A stretch of DNA of 64,000 nucleotides, from the NCBI RefSeq assembly GCF_003319105.1, contig NZ_QOHH01000002.1, forward strand, positions 1 to 64,000. The letters run 5' to 3'. The notes under the pieces are model-generated. The model saw only the letters and a program-made list of their open reading frames with translations, was not told where the DNA came from and made no database searches. This DNA comes from Blastococcus sp. TF02-09 (GTDB taxonomy: Bacteria > Actinomycetota > Actinomycetes > Mycobacteriales > Geodermatophilaceae). Positions within the stretch are counted from its first letter, which is position 1; every line of letters starts with the position of its first letter. Of this stretch, positions 1-9,471 are shown piece after piece. The translations under genes were made by a program, and so were the position numbers.

Positions 1-11
1 GCTCGGACACC

Positions 12-66
12 GTCGAGGCCTTCCGGTCGGGCAGCTTGGTCGCTTCCGATCTTGGAAGGCCTCGAC
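12..66. repeat. Perfect 13-bp inverted repeat at window edge
   Basis: GTCGAGGCCTTCC at 12-24 is exactly reverse-complemented at 54-66, with a 29-base spacer. It lies upstream of the lower-GC HEAT-like gene. It could be a terminator of a gene outside the window, a recombinase or integration-associated site, or an operator. There is no T-tract and no transposase gene, so the role is unknown. Confidence 0.6.
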
Positions 67-130
67 CCGTTCCCGGCCTCAGCTCCCACGCGCGAGTCCC
101 TCACACCCACCGCAGGTACGAAGAGCCGGA

Positions 131-1522
131 ATGATGCACCTTCGACGCGGTGGCGACGTGGACGCTCTGAAGTTAACCGTGCGACACACTTGGACCCACG
201 GTCCGCTCGAGGCGCAGACCCGACTCGCGGACGCCATAACTCCACCCCGCTGGACTCACAGTCTCGCGCGTATTGATCTAAGCATCTGGGAGCACGCAGG
301 TGACTGCATATCGCCTGACTTGGCCGGCCAAGCCATTGACGCGTGCCTGCACATCCTGAAGAATCCCGACGAATTCAGACAGCGCGTTCGCCCTACATTC
401 TTAGTGACTTCCGCAGTGATTGATGCGCTGACCGGTCTCGTGAGGGCGGGAGACCCGAACGACCGCGCCCGCATCCTGCATCACCTGTCGAACCTCCCCG
501 ACGTGGGCAACGGACTCGACGAGCAGCGTTTCGCACGACTCGCGGCGCGGCTAGTGCCGTTCGACCAAGAGGTTGCTTCAGACATCGCAACCAACTTGAT
601 CGACACCAGCCGCCGCCAAAGCGGGCGCCTCCTGTCGGCGGCGCTGCTGGAGTTATCGGGCACGCAATCTGCAACCGAAGAACTTCTTGCCAGGGCAGAA
701 CAAGGTGACGCAGAAGCGATGGACGCCCTCGGAGATGTCACGAAACTATCTCCGGCTACCGCCCGTTCTGCAATCCAACGTCATGCGCTACAGCTAGAGG
801 AGAGCGTGAGGGACGCCCGCAAGCTCAGCTGGGGATTTGGCGGGCGCGACAGTGGCAGCATCTTGGCCGTCCTCAACTTTTACTGGCCGAGGGAAGCCAA
901 CTGGGATCCCATATTCACTCTTCTCGAGGAGCCTCTCGTTTCCGGCGAGGACAAGCGTGGGGTCGCGGACTTTCTGTCGCGCTACTACACCGAGCTACCG
1001 CCAATGGTCAAGGATTGGCTACGTGACCATGCGGAGTCCTTAGCAAGCCAACCGCAGATCCAACACGCGAAGTTCCAGCAGCCCGTCGGTGCAACTTTGA
1101 CTGCTCTCGCCATACAGAGTGGCGGCCTGAGTGAACAGCAGTCGGCACGCGCGCTTGCCAACGCTTTCGCTCGGCCGTCGCAATCCCGAATTGACATGAC
1201 CGGCTCCTTGCGCAACGGTTTGCACTCGAAGGATCCACTGATCTTTATTCCACTGTTGGGAGACGCCGACCCAAAGGTTAGGCGCCAGGCGGCGGAGGGT
1301 CTCATCGGCCTTGTCTCCGACGACCAACCTAGCGACACCGTGATGGCTGCGCTGGAAGTCGCAATTCTGGGAGAAGGCGCGTTGGTTGCGCTCACGGTCG
1401 CCGCTCGCCTTCGTCAGCGGGCGAGCGCTGGCGCGTCATGGCCGCTAACCCTCTTGGAGAACTGCGAACAACATCCATCCGCAGCCGTTAGGCTCGCTGC
1501 TCGCGTCGGCAGGACGCTGTAA
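131..1522 (+). CDS. Hypothetical protein with HEAT-like repeats
   Basis: This 463-residue soluble protein belongs to no family I recognise. It is rich in helix-forming stretches. Its C-terminal third carries HEAT-like units, for example FIPLLGDADPKVRRQAAEGL and a final unit ending SAAVRLAARVG, typical of alpha-solenoid adaptors. No catalytic motif, signal peptide or membrane segment is seen. Codon choice is clearly less GC-biased than in all downstream genes, with many A/T third positions (cgcaat, gatcta, caatct). That suggests recent acquisition or an accessory island. The ATG at 131 is the first start in the frame, but no clear ribosome site fixes it. The upstream neighbour lies outside the window. 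Confidence 0.65.
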   Translation: MMHLRRGGDVDALKLTVRHTWTHGPLEAQTRLADAITPPRWTHSLARIDLSIWEHAGDCISPDLAGQAIDACLHILKNPDEFRQRVRPTFLVTSAVIDALTGLVRAGDPNDRARILHHLSNLPDVGNGLDEQRFARLAARLVPFDQEVASDIATNLIDTSRRQSGRLLSAALLELSGTQSATEELLARAEQGDAEAMDALGDVTKLSPATARSAIQRHALQLEESVRDARKLSWGFGGRDSGSILAVLNFYWPREANWDPIFTLLEEPLVSGEDKRGVADFLSRYYTELPPMVKDWLRDHAESLASQPQIQHAKFQQPVGATLTALAIQSGGLSEQQSARALANAFARPSQSRIDMTGSLRNGLHSKDPLIFIPLLGDADPKVRRQAAEGLIGLVSDDQPSDTVMAALEVAILGEGALVALTVAARLRQRASAGASWPLTLLENCEQHPSAAVRLAARVGRTL

Positions 1523-1591
1523 AAGTGCACGTCTCTGCGCCCATACGTAGAGGGGACGCGGTCGTGAAGCGCATCGCCTCCAGCTAGCCGA

Positions 1592-2086
1592 TTACAGCAT
1601 CCGGTAGTAGCGAACCTGCGGGAACGGCCGGAAGCCGGCCTTCTCGTAGGCGGCCCGGGCAGGGGCGTGGCCGGGGTCGCCGCCCGTGCCGATGACCGCC
1701 AGCACGGAACCGTGGGCGCGCGCCTGCTCGACGGCGTGGGCGATCAGCGCGTCGGCGACACCTCGCCGCTGAGAGTCCGGGTCGACGGCAATCATCTCGA
1801 TCTCGCTGCTGTTCGGCTCGCCGTGGCTCTCGTCGTGGTGCACGACGGCGACGAATCCGACCGGCCGACCCGCGTCGTCCGCGACCCAGGTGCGGGTCGC
1901 CTCGTCCCGGATGACGCCCTCGACCGCGGACGCCTGCATCGCGGCCCAGTCGGGGTAGAGGTGCCGGAAGACGGCCTCCCCCATGACGGTGCGGAACGAC
2001 TCGAACACCGGTGCCCACGCGCGCAGCGAGAGCTCGACGACAGGGGCGATGTCGGACTCGGCGAGCGGTCGGATCGACGTCGGCAC
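1592..2086 (-). CDS. GNAT family N-acetyltransferase
   Basis: This 164-residue single-domain protein is of GNAT type. Beta strand IEMIAVDPDSQRRGVADALI (about 95-114) carries the Q/R-x-x-G-x-A acetyl-CoA pyrophosphate loop, and the C-terminal AAYEKAGF motif is typical of the family. It should transfer an acetyl group from acetyl-CoA to an amine, but the substrate cannot be predicted. It uses a GTG start preceded by GAGG. It lies 21 bp downstream of adnB on the same strand and may be co-transcribed with it. Confidence 0.85.
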   Translation of the reverse strand: MPTSIRPLAESDIAPVVELSLRAWAPVFESFRTVMGEAVFRHLYPDWAAMQASAVEGVIRDEATRTWVADDAGRPVGFVAVVHHDESHGEPNSSEIEMIAVDPDSQRRGVADALIAHAVEQARAHGSVLAVIGTGGDPGHAPARAAYEKAGFRPFPQVRYYRML

Positions 2087-2107
2087 GGCCTCACTGTCCC
2101 GGCGCGG

Positions 2108-5100
2108 TCAACCGCTTTCCAGGTCAGCGCCGGCGCCGGTGACCAGGTCGAGGAGGGCCTGCTCGTCCAGCAGGTCGACGGGGCGGACGGTGAGCCCGTC
2201 GGCGACGTGGTGGAAGCCTGCGCTGACCTGCTCCACCGGGACGCCGGTCAGCCGCGACCAGCCCAGCCGGTAGGCGGCCAGCTGCACGCCCGCCGCGGCG
2301 AGCTCGCTCCCCGTCGGCAGCGGGCCGGTCTTCCAGTCGATGACCTCGAAGCCGCCGTCCTCCCGCACGAAGACCGCGTCGATGCGCCCACGCAGCGTCA
2401 GCGGGCCCAGCGGCGTCTCGAAGGGCACCTCGACCTCGAGCGGCTGGCGGTCGGCCCACTCGCTGGCGAGGAACGCGGCCTGCAGCGTCTCCAGGTGGGC
2501 GTCGGGGGCGGCCCCCTCGTCGCCGGAGCCGGGCAGTTCGTCGAGGTCGACCAGCCGCGCGGCTCCGAACCGCTCCTCCAGCCAGGTGTGGAAGGCGGTG
2601 CCCCGGCGTGCCTGGGGCGCCGGCGCGGCAGGCATCGGGCGGCGCAGCCGGCGGGCCAGCTCGGCCGGGTCGCGGCGCAGCGTCACCAGCGCGGAGACCG
2701 ACAGGTGCGAGGGCAGCGGGACGTCGACCGTCGGCGCGGAGTGCCGGGCGCGCTCGCGCAGCAGCAGGTCGGCGTCGCGGACCCAGGAGGCGATCAGCGG
2801 GTCGTCCTCGCCGAGGGACAGCTCGCGGTCCAGCGGGTGCGGGGCGGCGGACTCCACCAGCTCGGCAGCGGCGGTGAGCGAGCGGCGGCGGCGGGCGGAG
2901 AGGGGGTCGGCCGGCCACGTCCCGATCGGCCACTCCTCGAGCGCGGGGTTCGTCGCGTCGTCGGCCGGAGCGGGCGCCCAGTGCACGACCTCGCCAGCGC
3001 CGTCCTCGCACGCCTGCCGGGCGGTGTGCAGCAGCACCGACGGCCCGCACGGCTTGACGCCGTCGCGCCACCAGCTGCCCGAGCACAGCAGCAGGTGCCG
3101 GGCCCGGGTCACCGCGACGTAGCCGAGGCGGATCTCCTCGTCCTGCCCGAAGTCCTTCCAGTCCTGCACGTACTGCTCGAGGGCGTCGCGCACCGCGGCC
3201 TGGTCGCCCGAACCGGGCACCGGGAGCTTCAGCGCGGGCAGCTCGGCACGGTCGGTGAGCCGCAGCTCGGCCGGCACGGCGCCCGGGTCCTTGATCCACG
3301 AGTCGCTGGCGTTGCTGCGCGCGGGGAACTGGTCGACGGTCATCCCGGGCACCGCGACGACGTCCCACTCCAGGCCCTTCGCGGAGTGCCCGGTGAGCAG
3401 CTGCACCGCCTCCGGGTTGACCGCCACCTCGCCCGGCTCGAGGCCGCGCTCGCGCTCCTCGGCGTCCCGCAGGTAGCCCAGGAACGCCGGCAGCGACGGC
3501 AGCTCGGCCAGCTGCGTGAACTCCGCGGCGACACCGTGCAGCGCATCGAGGTGGGCGCGGGCACCGGCCGGGCTCGCCTCGGGGGCGCTGGCCAGCTCGG
3601 TCTCCAGCCCGAGGGTGCGGGAGACCTCGTCGACCAGGTCGGGCAGCGACTCCCCCAGCCGGTTGCGCAGGTGCGCCAGCTCCGCGCCCAGGCGGCGCAG
3701 CCGGCGGTGGCCCTCCGAGGAGTAGCCGGCGGGGTCGCCGAGGTCGTCCAGCGCCTCGACGATGCTGCCCCGCTCCACCGGGGCCTCGACCTGCCCCTGC
3801 TCCGCGGGCCGGGCCGGGCGGCGCGCGTGCACCAGCGCCCGCGCCCGCGCCTCCAGCGCGGCGAGGTCGCGGGGGCCGATCCGCCAGCGGGCGCCGGTGA
3901 GCAGCCGGCCCAGCGCGTCGCCCGCGGTCGGGTCGACCAGCACGGTCAGCGTGGCGACGACGTCGGACACCTCGGGCACCTCGAGCAGGCCGCCGAGCCC
4001 CACCACCTCGACCGGCAGGCCCCGCTCGCGGAGCGCGGCGGCGATGCCGGGCAGCTGCTTGCGGGTGCGGGCCAGCACGGCGACCGTCGGGCGCTTCCCG
4101 TCCGCCCGCGCGACGAGCGGGTCCTCGCCGCGCCAGCAGGAGGCCAACCGGTCGGCCAGGGCGGCGGTCTCGTCGGCGATGGTGTCGTACAGGCCGACGG
4201 TGACGGCACCGCGGCCGGCCGTGGGCGCGGGCGCGAGGTCGGGCAGCGGGTGCTCGGGCGCCGGCAGCATCGCCGAGACGGCGTTGGCGACGGCGAGCAC
4301 GCTCTCGTCGTTGCGCCAGCTCGTGGCCAGGGTGAGCCGCTGCGCACGCCGGGGACCGCGGCCGGGGAAGGTGCGGTCGAAGCGCTCGATGGTGCCGGCC
4401 GAGGCGCCCCGCCAACCGTAGATCGACTGCCGCGGGTCACCGACGGCGAGCACGGCGTGGCCGGTGCTCCCGCCGAACAGCGCCTCGAGCATCCGCAGCT
4501 GCCCGACGCTGGTGTCCTGGTACTCGTCGAGCAGCACGACCTTCCACCGCGCCCGCTCCCGGCGGCCCACCTCCGGCGCGGCGGTGGCGATGCGCGCGGC
4601 GTGCGCCACCTGGTCGGCGTAGTCGATGGAGCCCATCGCCCGCTTCCAGGCCTCGAACGCCTCGACGAGCGGCAGCAGCGCGACCCGGGCCCGCTGCCGG
4701 GCCAGCATCTCGCTCACCGCCGCGTAGGGCCCGCGCTTCTTCGGCGCGTCCGCGTAGCCGGCGATCTGCGCCTCGAGCCTCGCCGTCCACGCGCGCAGCG
4801 CGTCGGGGCTGACATCGTGCTCGCCCATCTCGGCGGCCAGGGCCAGCACGTCCTCGACGGTGGTCAGCGGGGTGAGCGGGACGTCGCTCATGTCGCCGGT
4901 CCACGCCGTCACCACGGTGGCCGCCTGCCCCCAGCACATCGCCGGGCCCAGCACCCCGGCACCGGGCTCCACGCCGATCCGCAGGCCGTGCTCGGCGACC
5001 AGCGCGGCGGCGTAGCCGTGGTAGGTCGAGACGGTCGGCTGGGCGACGGAGAGCCGCTCGCGCAGCGCGGGCTCGGTGTCCGGGTGGCGGGCCAGGGCGC

Positions 5101-5425
5101 CCAACCGCAGGTGGACCCGCTCGTTCAGCTCGCTGGCGGCCTTGCGGGTGAACGTCAGCCCGAGGATCTCCTCCGGCGCGACGACCTGGTTGGCCACGAG
5201 CCAGGACACCCGGGCGGCCATCGTCTCGGTCTTCCCGGAACCCGCACCGGCGACTACCACGAGCGGCCGGTCGGCAGGCGCCTCGACTACGCGGGCCTGC
5301 TCGGCGGACGGCGCGTAGGACAGCCCGCACCGGGCGGCGACCTCGGCCGGGGTGAGCAGCCGCCGCGGGCCGGCCGGTGCCTGCGCGGGCTCGGCCAGCA
5401 GGTCGTCGAACGAGAGCTGCGTCAT
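2108..5425 (-). CDS. adnB: AdnB, UvrD-like helicase with RecB-like nuclease
   Basis: This 1105-residue protein is the AdnB half of the actinobacterial AdnAB heterodimer, which resects double-strand breaks in place of RecBCD. The N-terminal UvrD-type motor has Walker A AGAGSGKT (about 60-66), Walker B with DEYQDT near residue 300, and GDPRQSIYGWRGA. The C-terminal RecB-type nuclease has the catalytic FEVIDWKTG motif and QLAAYRLGW near residues 1035-1060. The Fe-S cysteines seen in the partner are absent, as expected for AdnB. It overlaps adnA by 4 bp (translational coupling). Length matches the roughly 1100 residues of the mycobacterial homologue. Confidence 0.95.
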   Translation of the reverse strand: MTQLSFDDLLAEPAQAPAGPRRLLTPAEVAARCGLSYAPSAEQARVVEAPADRPLVVVAGAGSGKTETMAARVSWLVANQVVAPEEILGLTFTRKAASELNERVHLRLGALARHPDTEPALRERLSVAQPTVSTYHGYAAALVAEHGLRIGVEPGAGVLGPAMCWGQAATVVTAWTGDMSDVPLTPLTTVEDVLALAAEMGEHDVSPDALRAWTARLEAQIAGYADAPKKRGPYAAVSEMLARQRARVALLPLVEAFEAWKRAMGSIDYADQVAHAARIATAAPEVGRRERARWKVVLLDEYQDTSVGQLRMLEALFGGSTGHAVLAVGDPRQSIYGWRGASAGTIERFDRTFPGRGPRRAQRLTLATSWRNDESVLAVANAVSAMLPAPEHPLPDLAPAPTAGRGAVTVGLYDTIADETAALADRLASCWRGEDPLVARADGKRPTVAVLARTRKQLPGIAAALRERGLPVEVVGLGGLLEVPEVSDVVATLTVLVDPTAGDALGRLLTGARWRIGPRDLAALEARARALVHARRPARPAEQGQVEAPVERGSIVEALDDLGDPAGYSSEGHRRLRRLGAELAHLRNRLGESLPDLVDEVSRTLGLETELASAPEASPAGARAHLDALHGVAAEFTQLAELPSLPAFLGYLRDAEERERGLEPGEVAVNPEAVQLLTGHSAKGLEWDVVAVPGMTVDQFPARSNASDSWIKDPGAVPAELRLTDRAELPALKLPVPGSGDQAAVRDALEQYVQDWKDFGQDEEIRLGYVAVTRARHLLLCSGSWWRDGVKPCGPSVLLHTARQACEDGAGEVVHWAPAPADDATNPALEEWPIGTWPADPLSARRRRSLTAAAELVESAAPHPLDRELSLGEDDPLIASWVRDADLLLRERARHSAPTVDVPLPSHLSVSALVTLRRDPAELARRLRRPMPAAPAPQARRGTAFHTWLEERFGAARLVDLDELPGSGDEGAAPDAHLETLQAAFLASEWADRQPLEVEVPFETPLGPLTLRGRIDAVFVREDGGFEVIDWKTGPLPTGSELAAAGVQLAAYRLGWSRLTGVPVEQVSAGFHHVADGLTVRPVDLLDEQALLDLVTGAGADLESG

Positions 5426-8400
5426 CCGGTCACCTGCCGGCCGCGCTCGTGCATCGGGCAGCTGCGGCGGGCCGGGCAGCGGGAGCAGTGGCTGCCGGTG
5501 CGCACCTCGAAGGTGGCCGCGCCCATGCCCGCGCCGACGTCGGTGATCAGCTCGCCCGCCCAGGTGGCCGCCAGCGGGACGTCGTCCGGCAGCGGCTGCT
5601 GGTGCTGCTCCTTGGCCTTGGCCCCGCTGCCGACCTGGAGCAGCGCCGCCCCACCGGGCACCGCACCGTGGTCGCCGAAGCCGCCGGCGGCGACCGCCAC
5701 CTGGTAGGCGGCGAGCTGGCCGTGCTCCTCGGTGTTCTTCGGGACCGTCTTCCCGGTCTTCAGGTCCACCACGACCAGCCGGCCGTCGGCGTCGCGCTCG
5801 AGCCGGTCGACCTGGCCGCGCAGCCGGGCACGGCCGACGACGACGTCGAAGTTCTCCTCCACGCCGACCAGCTCGCGGTCGTTCGCGGCGTGCCAGCGGA
5901 GGAAGCGGCCGAGCATGTCCTGCGCCGCCTGCCGCTGACGCTGGTCGGCCCAGCCCGGTCCCAGGTCCAGCTGGTCGAGCTCGCCGTCGAGGGCCGCGGG
6001 CGCCTCGGCCGGGGGCAGCCCCTCGGCGACCTGCTGGGCGACGGCGTGCACCGCCGTGCCCACCGTGCGGGTCGAGTCGGGCGAGGCCTCGGCCCCGACG
6101 GCGCCCAGCACCCAGCGCAGCGGGCAGCGCTGGAAGGTCTCGATGTGCGAGGGGCGCACCCGCACCTCGTCGTCCTCGGGCACGAGTGGGGCGTCATCGG
6201 ACAGCGGGGCGAGCCCCCACCACGATCTCGGCGAGGCGCCGAGAACGCCCTCGTCGGCCAGCCGTCGCAGCACCGAGGCGGCGGCCGACCGGCGGGCCGA
6301 CGGGGTGCCGGGGTCGGTGACCGCGCGGCGGAGCTCGGCGACCAGCGCCGGCAGGGTCAGGGAGCGGGGCAGCTCGGTGAGCGCCCGCCCCTCCTCCGGC
6401 GGCGGCTGGACGAGGTCGAGGAACCGCGAGGCGGTGGCCCCGGCGTCGGCACCGTCGAGGGCGCCCTGCACCGCGCTGACGATGAGCCGCCGGCGGGCCC
6501 GGGTGACGGCGACGTAGAACAGCCGGCGCTCCTCGGCCAGCGCCAGCGTGCGCCGGTCGACGACTGCGCCGTCGATACCGGCGGCCCGCTCCACCAGCAC
6601 CTCGGCGCCCAGCAGCGAGGACCGCTCGCTCAGGTTGGGCCAGACGCCCTCCTGCACGCCGGCGACGCAGACGAGGTCCCACTCCAGGCCCTTGGACGCG
6701 TGCGCGGTCAGCAGCCGGACCGTCTCGCCCGACGCGGCGCGGGCGGCGCCGGTGTCGCCGGGCAGCTCCTGGGCGGAGAGGTGCGCCGCGAAGGCACGGA
6801 CGTCGGCCGAGGGCAGCCGGTCCACGAACCCGGCGGCCGCGTCGAACAGCGCGACGACGGCGTCCAGGTCGCGGTCGGCGACGGCGCCCGTCGGCCCGCC
6901 TGCGGCGCTGGCGCGGGCCCACGTCGAGGCGAGCCCGCTGGCCTGCCACATCGCCCAGAGCACGTCCTCGGCGGTGCCGTCCTGCGCCAGCGCCAGCCGC
7001 CCGGCGCCGAGCACGGCGGCCACCCGCAGCGCGGGGCGGGCGACGTGCTCGGGCAGTGCCTCCAGCAGCGCGTCGTCCTCCAGCGCCATGGCCAGCGGGG
7101 CGCCGCGCTCGGCGGCGTCGACACCCTGCCGGGCCAGCGCCACGCGCACCGCGCGGCGCAGCCGGCGCAGGTCCAGCACGGTCGCGCCGCCCAGCGGCGA
7201 GGCGAGCAGGGCCTCGGCGGCGGTCTCGTCCAGACCGGTGGCGACGCCGTCGGCCGGGTCGCTGCCCGGCCGCGGGAGCAGCGCGGTGAGCGCACCGAGG
7301 AACGGGGCGACGGCGGGCTGGCCGGCCAGTGCCACGTCGTCGGAGGAGACGGCGAGCGGGACGCCGGCCGAGGCCAGCGCGCGGCGCAGCGGGCCGAGGG
7401 CCGCGGCGGCGCGGACGACGACGGCCATCTGGGACCACGGGATGCCGTCGAGCAGGTGGGCGCGGCGCAGCCGGTCGGCGAGGTAGGCGGCCTCGATCGC
7501 CGCGGACCCGAAGACGTGCACCTCGGCCGCACCCGGATCGGGCGACTCCCCCGCCGTCAGCCGGCGGTGCTCCCACGGACCGGGCAGCCCCTCGGCCACC
7601 TGCCGGCTGATCCGCAGCAGCTCGGCTCCCGACCGGCGGGAGACCCCCAGCGAGACGCGGGCAGCGGGGCGCCCGTCGGTGTGCCGGAACCGGTCGGGGA
7701 ACTCGGTCATGCCGCGCGGCTCGGCCCCGCGGAAGGCGTAGATGGACTGGTCGGGGTCGCCGACGGCGACGACGTTGCCGCCCCGCCCGGCCAGCAGGGC
7801 GAGCAGCTCGACCTGCGCCGGGTCGGTGTCCTGGTACTCGTCGACGAACAGCCAGCGGGCGCGCTCGCGCTCCTGGCGCAGCAGCTCGGCGTCGCCGTCG
7901 AGCTCGGCGATGGCCTGCCGGACGAGCTCGGCCGGGTCGTACCCGGACGCGTCACCCCGGCCGAGGGTGGAGAAGGCGGTGACCGCCTCGTACTGCTCCT
8001 GGAACGCCGCGGCGTGCACCCAGGGCTCCCGGCCGCTCTCCCGGCCCCATGCGGCCAGCTGCTCGGGGGCGACCCCGCGCTCGGTGGCCCGCAGCAGCAG
8101 CTCGCGCAGCTCGGTGCGGAAGCCGGCCGTGCCCAGCGCGGGCGCCAGGTCCGCCGGCCAGCGGACCGCACCCTCCTCCTCGACGTCCCCCCGGAGCAGC
8201 TCGGCGACGACGGCGTCCTGCTCGGCGGAGGTGAGCAGCCGCGGCGGCGCCTCGCCCCGCAGCAGCGCGGCGCGGCGGAGGACGCCGTAGGCGTAGGAGT
8301 GCAGGGTGCGCGCCAGCGGCTCGCGGATGGTCTGCGCGACGCGGCTGGTGATGCGGGTGCGCAGCTCGGCGGCGGCCTTGCGGCTGAAGGTCAGGACGAG

Positions 8401-8613
8401 GATCTGCTCGGGGTCCAGCCCCGCCTCGATCCGGGTGGCGACCGCCTCGACGATCGTCGTGGTCTTCCCGGTGCCGGGACCGGCGAGGACCAGGAGCGGC
8501 CCGGCCGGGTGGTCGACGACGGCCTGCTGGGTGGGGTCGAGGCGCGGAGCCGCCACCTCCGGCCGCTCCGACTGCACCAGCCGGTAGACCGGCGCCGCGC
8601 CCCCCTGTGCCAC
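5422..8613 (-). CDS. adnA: AdnA, helicase-nuclease with Fe-S nuclease domain
   Basis: This 1063-residue partner of AdnB is the first gene of the pair. Its motor domain has Walker A AGPGTGKT (about 44-51), VDEYQDTDPAQ near 258-268, GDPDQSIYAFRG and LTAHASKGLEWD. The C-terminal nuclease has RLVVVDLKTGK. Four cysteines, FQRCPLRW before the nuclease core and HCSRCPARRSC at the extreme C-terminus, form the AddB/AdnA-type 4Fe-4S cluster. The GTG start places Walker A at the usual distance from the N-terminus. Both motor and nuclease motifs look intact. The order adnA-adnB is the same as in mycobacteria. Confidence 0.95.
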   Translation of the reverse strand: MAQGGAAPVYRLVQSERPEVAAPRLDPTQQAVVDHPAGPLLVLAGPGTGKTTTIVEAVATRIEAGLDPEQILVLTFSRKAAAELRTRITSRVAQTIREPLARTLHSYAYGVLRRAALLRGEAPPRLLTSAEQDAVVAELLRGDVEEEGAVRWPADLAPALGTAGFRTELRELLLRATERGVAPEQLAAWGRESGREPWVHAAAFQEQYEAVTAFSTLGRGDASGYDPAELVRQAIAELDGDAELLRQERERARWLFVDEYQDTDPAQVELLALLAGRGGNVVAVGDPDQSIYAFRGAEPRGMTEFPDRFRHTDGRPAARVSLGVSRRSGAELLRISRQVAEGLPGPWEHRRLTAGESPDPGAAEVHVFGSAAIEAAYLADRLRRAHLLDGIPWSQMAVVVRAAAALGPLRRALASAGVPLAVSSDDVALAGQPAVAPFLGALTALLPRPGSDPADGVATGLDETAAEALLASPLGGATVLDLRRLRRAVRVALARQGVDAAERGAPLAMALEDDALLEALPEHVARPALRVAAVLGAGRLALAQDGTAEDVLWAMWQASGLASTWARASAAGGPTGAVADRDLDAVVALFDAAAGFVDRLPSADVRAFAAHLSAQELPGDTGAARAASGETVRLLTAHASKGLEWDLVCVAGVQEGVWPNLSERSSLLGAEVLVERAAGIDGAVVDRRTLALAEERRLFYVAVTRARRRLIVSAVQGALDGADAGATASRFLDLVQPPPEEGRALTELPRSLTLPALVAELRRAVTDPGTPSARRSAAASVLRRLADEGVLGASPRSWWGLAPLSDDAPLVPEDDEVRVRPSHIETFQRCPLRWVLGAVGAEASPDSTRTVGTAVHAVAQQVAEGLPPAEAPAALDGELDQLDLGPGWADQRQRQAAQDMLGRFLRWHAANDRELVGVEENFDVVVGRARLRGQVDRLERDADGRLVVVDLKTGKTVPKNTEEHGQLAAYQVAVAAGGFGDHGAVPGGAALLQVGSGAKAKEQHQQPLPDDVPLAATWAGELITDVGAGMGAATFEVRTGSHCSRCPARRSCPMHERGRQVTG

Positions 8614-8698
8614 CTCTCGATGGAAGCACGCCCCACCGACAACTCCGGGACGCCGGGGACGGACGGGCGGGACGGGTGGGTGGAGAAGGAGCAGGACC

Positions 8699-8869
8699 TC
8701 AGATCAGCGCGAGGGCCGCCTCGACGTGACCGGCCTCCAGCATCAGATCCGCCGCGGTGGTCAGCCACCCCGCGACCTGCAGCAACGGCCACTCCCCCTC
8801 GGTGTCGAGGGACGCCGTCGCGGCGACAAGCCCGGCCTGGGCGACAGCCCGGCACGCGATGGTGTTCAT
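8699..8869 (-). CDS. Small hypothetical protein (56 aa)
   Basis: From the ATG at 8869 this frame encodes 56 residues with a balanced composition: MNTIACRAVAQ, then a helical C-terminus ending GHVEAALALI. It looks more protein-like than the random high-GC frames around it. No SD is obvious. It lies in the gap between adnA and a GNAT gene. No domain is recognised, so it may be a small conserved helical protein or a spurious frame. Confidence 0.4.
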   Translation of the reverse strand: MNTIACRAVAQAGLVAATASLDTEGEWPLLQVAGWLTTAADLMLEAGHVEAALALI

Positions 8870-8951
8870 GCACTGGTAGTCGGCACGTCCGCCGCCGCGC
8901 TGTAGGCCGGGGCGGGAAATGGTGCGCACGGGTTCCCCGGACACGCCCCCG

Positions 8952-9449
8952 TCACGCGGGCGGTCGGTGCCCGACATCACGGAGCTCGAGCAGCAACGTG
9001 CCGGCTGCTGCATCCACCGGCCGGAACCCGAGGCGCTCGTACAGCCGGCGGGCCGGGTTGCCCTCCTCGACGCTGAGGCTCAGCGCCGGCAGGCCCCGAT
9101 CTCGCGCCTCGCGCACCGCCGCCTCGACCAGCTCCAGGCCCAGACCCTCGCCGCGGTACCCCAGCAGCACGCAGACGCTGAGCTCCGGGACGTCGGCACG
9201 CACGAACCCGTACCCGGGGGCGTCGGCCGGGAAGCGGGTCACCCAGACCACGCCCGTCGGCTCGCCGCCGGCGGTGGAGACGGCGCCGAACTCCGGGGAC
9301 GTCCGGTAGTAAGCGGCCAGGTGCGGATCGCCGTCCACCTGCGCGATCGAGAACCGGGGCCCGTTCCAGTTCACGTTGAACCAGGTGGCGAGGCGGAGCA
9401 GCAACCGGTCCTGCTCGTCCAGCGCGCGCGTCGTCCGCCGTCGGTCCAC
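8952..9449 (-). CDS. GNAT family N-acetyltransferase
   Basis: This protein has about 165 residues. The core ELSVCVLLGYRGEGLGLELV is a canonical GNAT motif A (strand followed by the R-G-E-G-L-G acetyl-CoA loop), and NPARRLYERLGFRPV is motif B. The N-terminal half (WFNVNWNGPRFSIAQVDGD) is less typical. I chose the GTG at 9449 because coding-like composition begins there. The frame stays open well upstream but would overlap the GT51 gene. The substrate is unknown. Confidence 0.8.
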   Translation of the reverse strand: MDRRRTTRALDEQDRLLLRLATWFNVNWNGPRFSIAQVDGDPHLAAYYRTSPEFGAVSTAGGEPTGVVWVTRFPADAPGYGFVRADVPELSVCVLLGYRGEGLGLELVEAAVREARDRGLPALSLSVEEGNPARRLYERLGFRPVDAAAGTLLLELRDVGHRPPA

Positions 9450-9471
9450 CCCTGGACCTTGCCCGGGCCGC

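Noticed and set aside
1667-5707. Very long open frame (over 1300 codons) antisense to adnB
   Set aside because: High GC keeps antisense frames free of stops. The product is Arg/Gly/Pro/Ala-rich with no domain, and adnB on the other strand has all motifs.
5377-9309. Long open frame (over 1300 codons) antisense to adnA
   Set aside because: Same artefact: low-complexity composition and fully explained by adnA on the minus strand.
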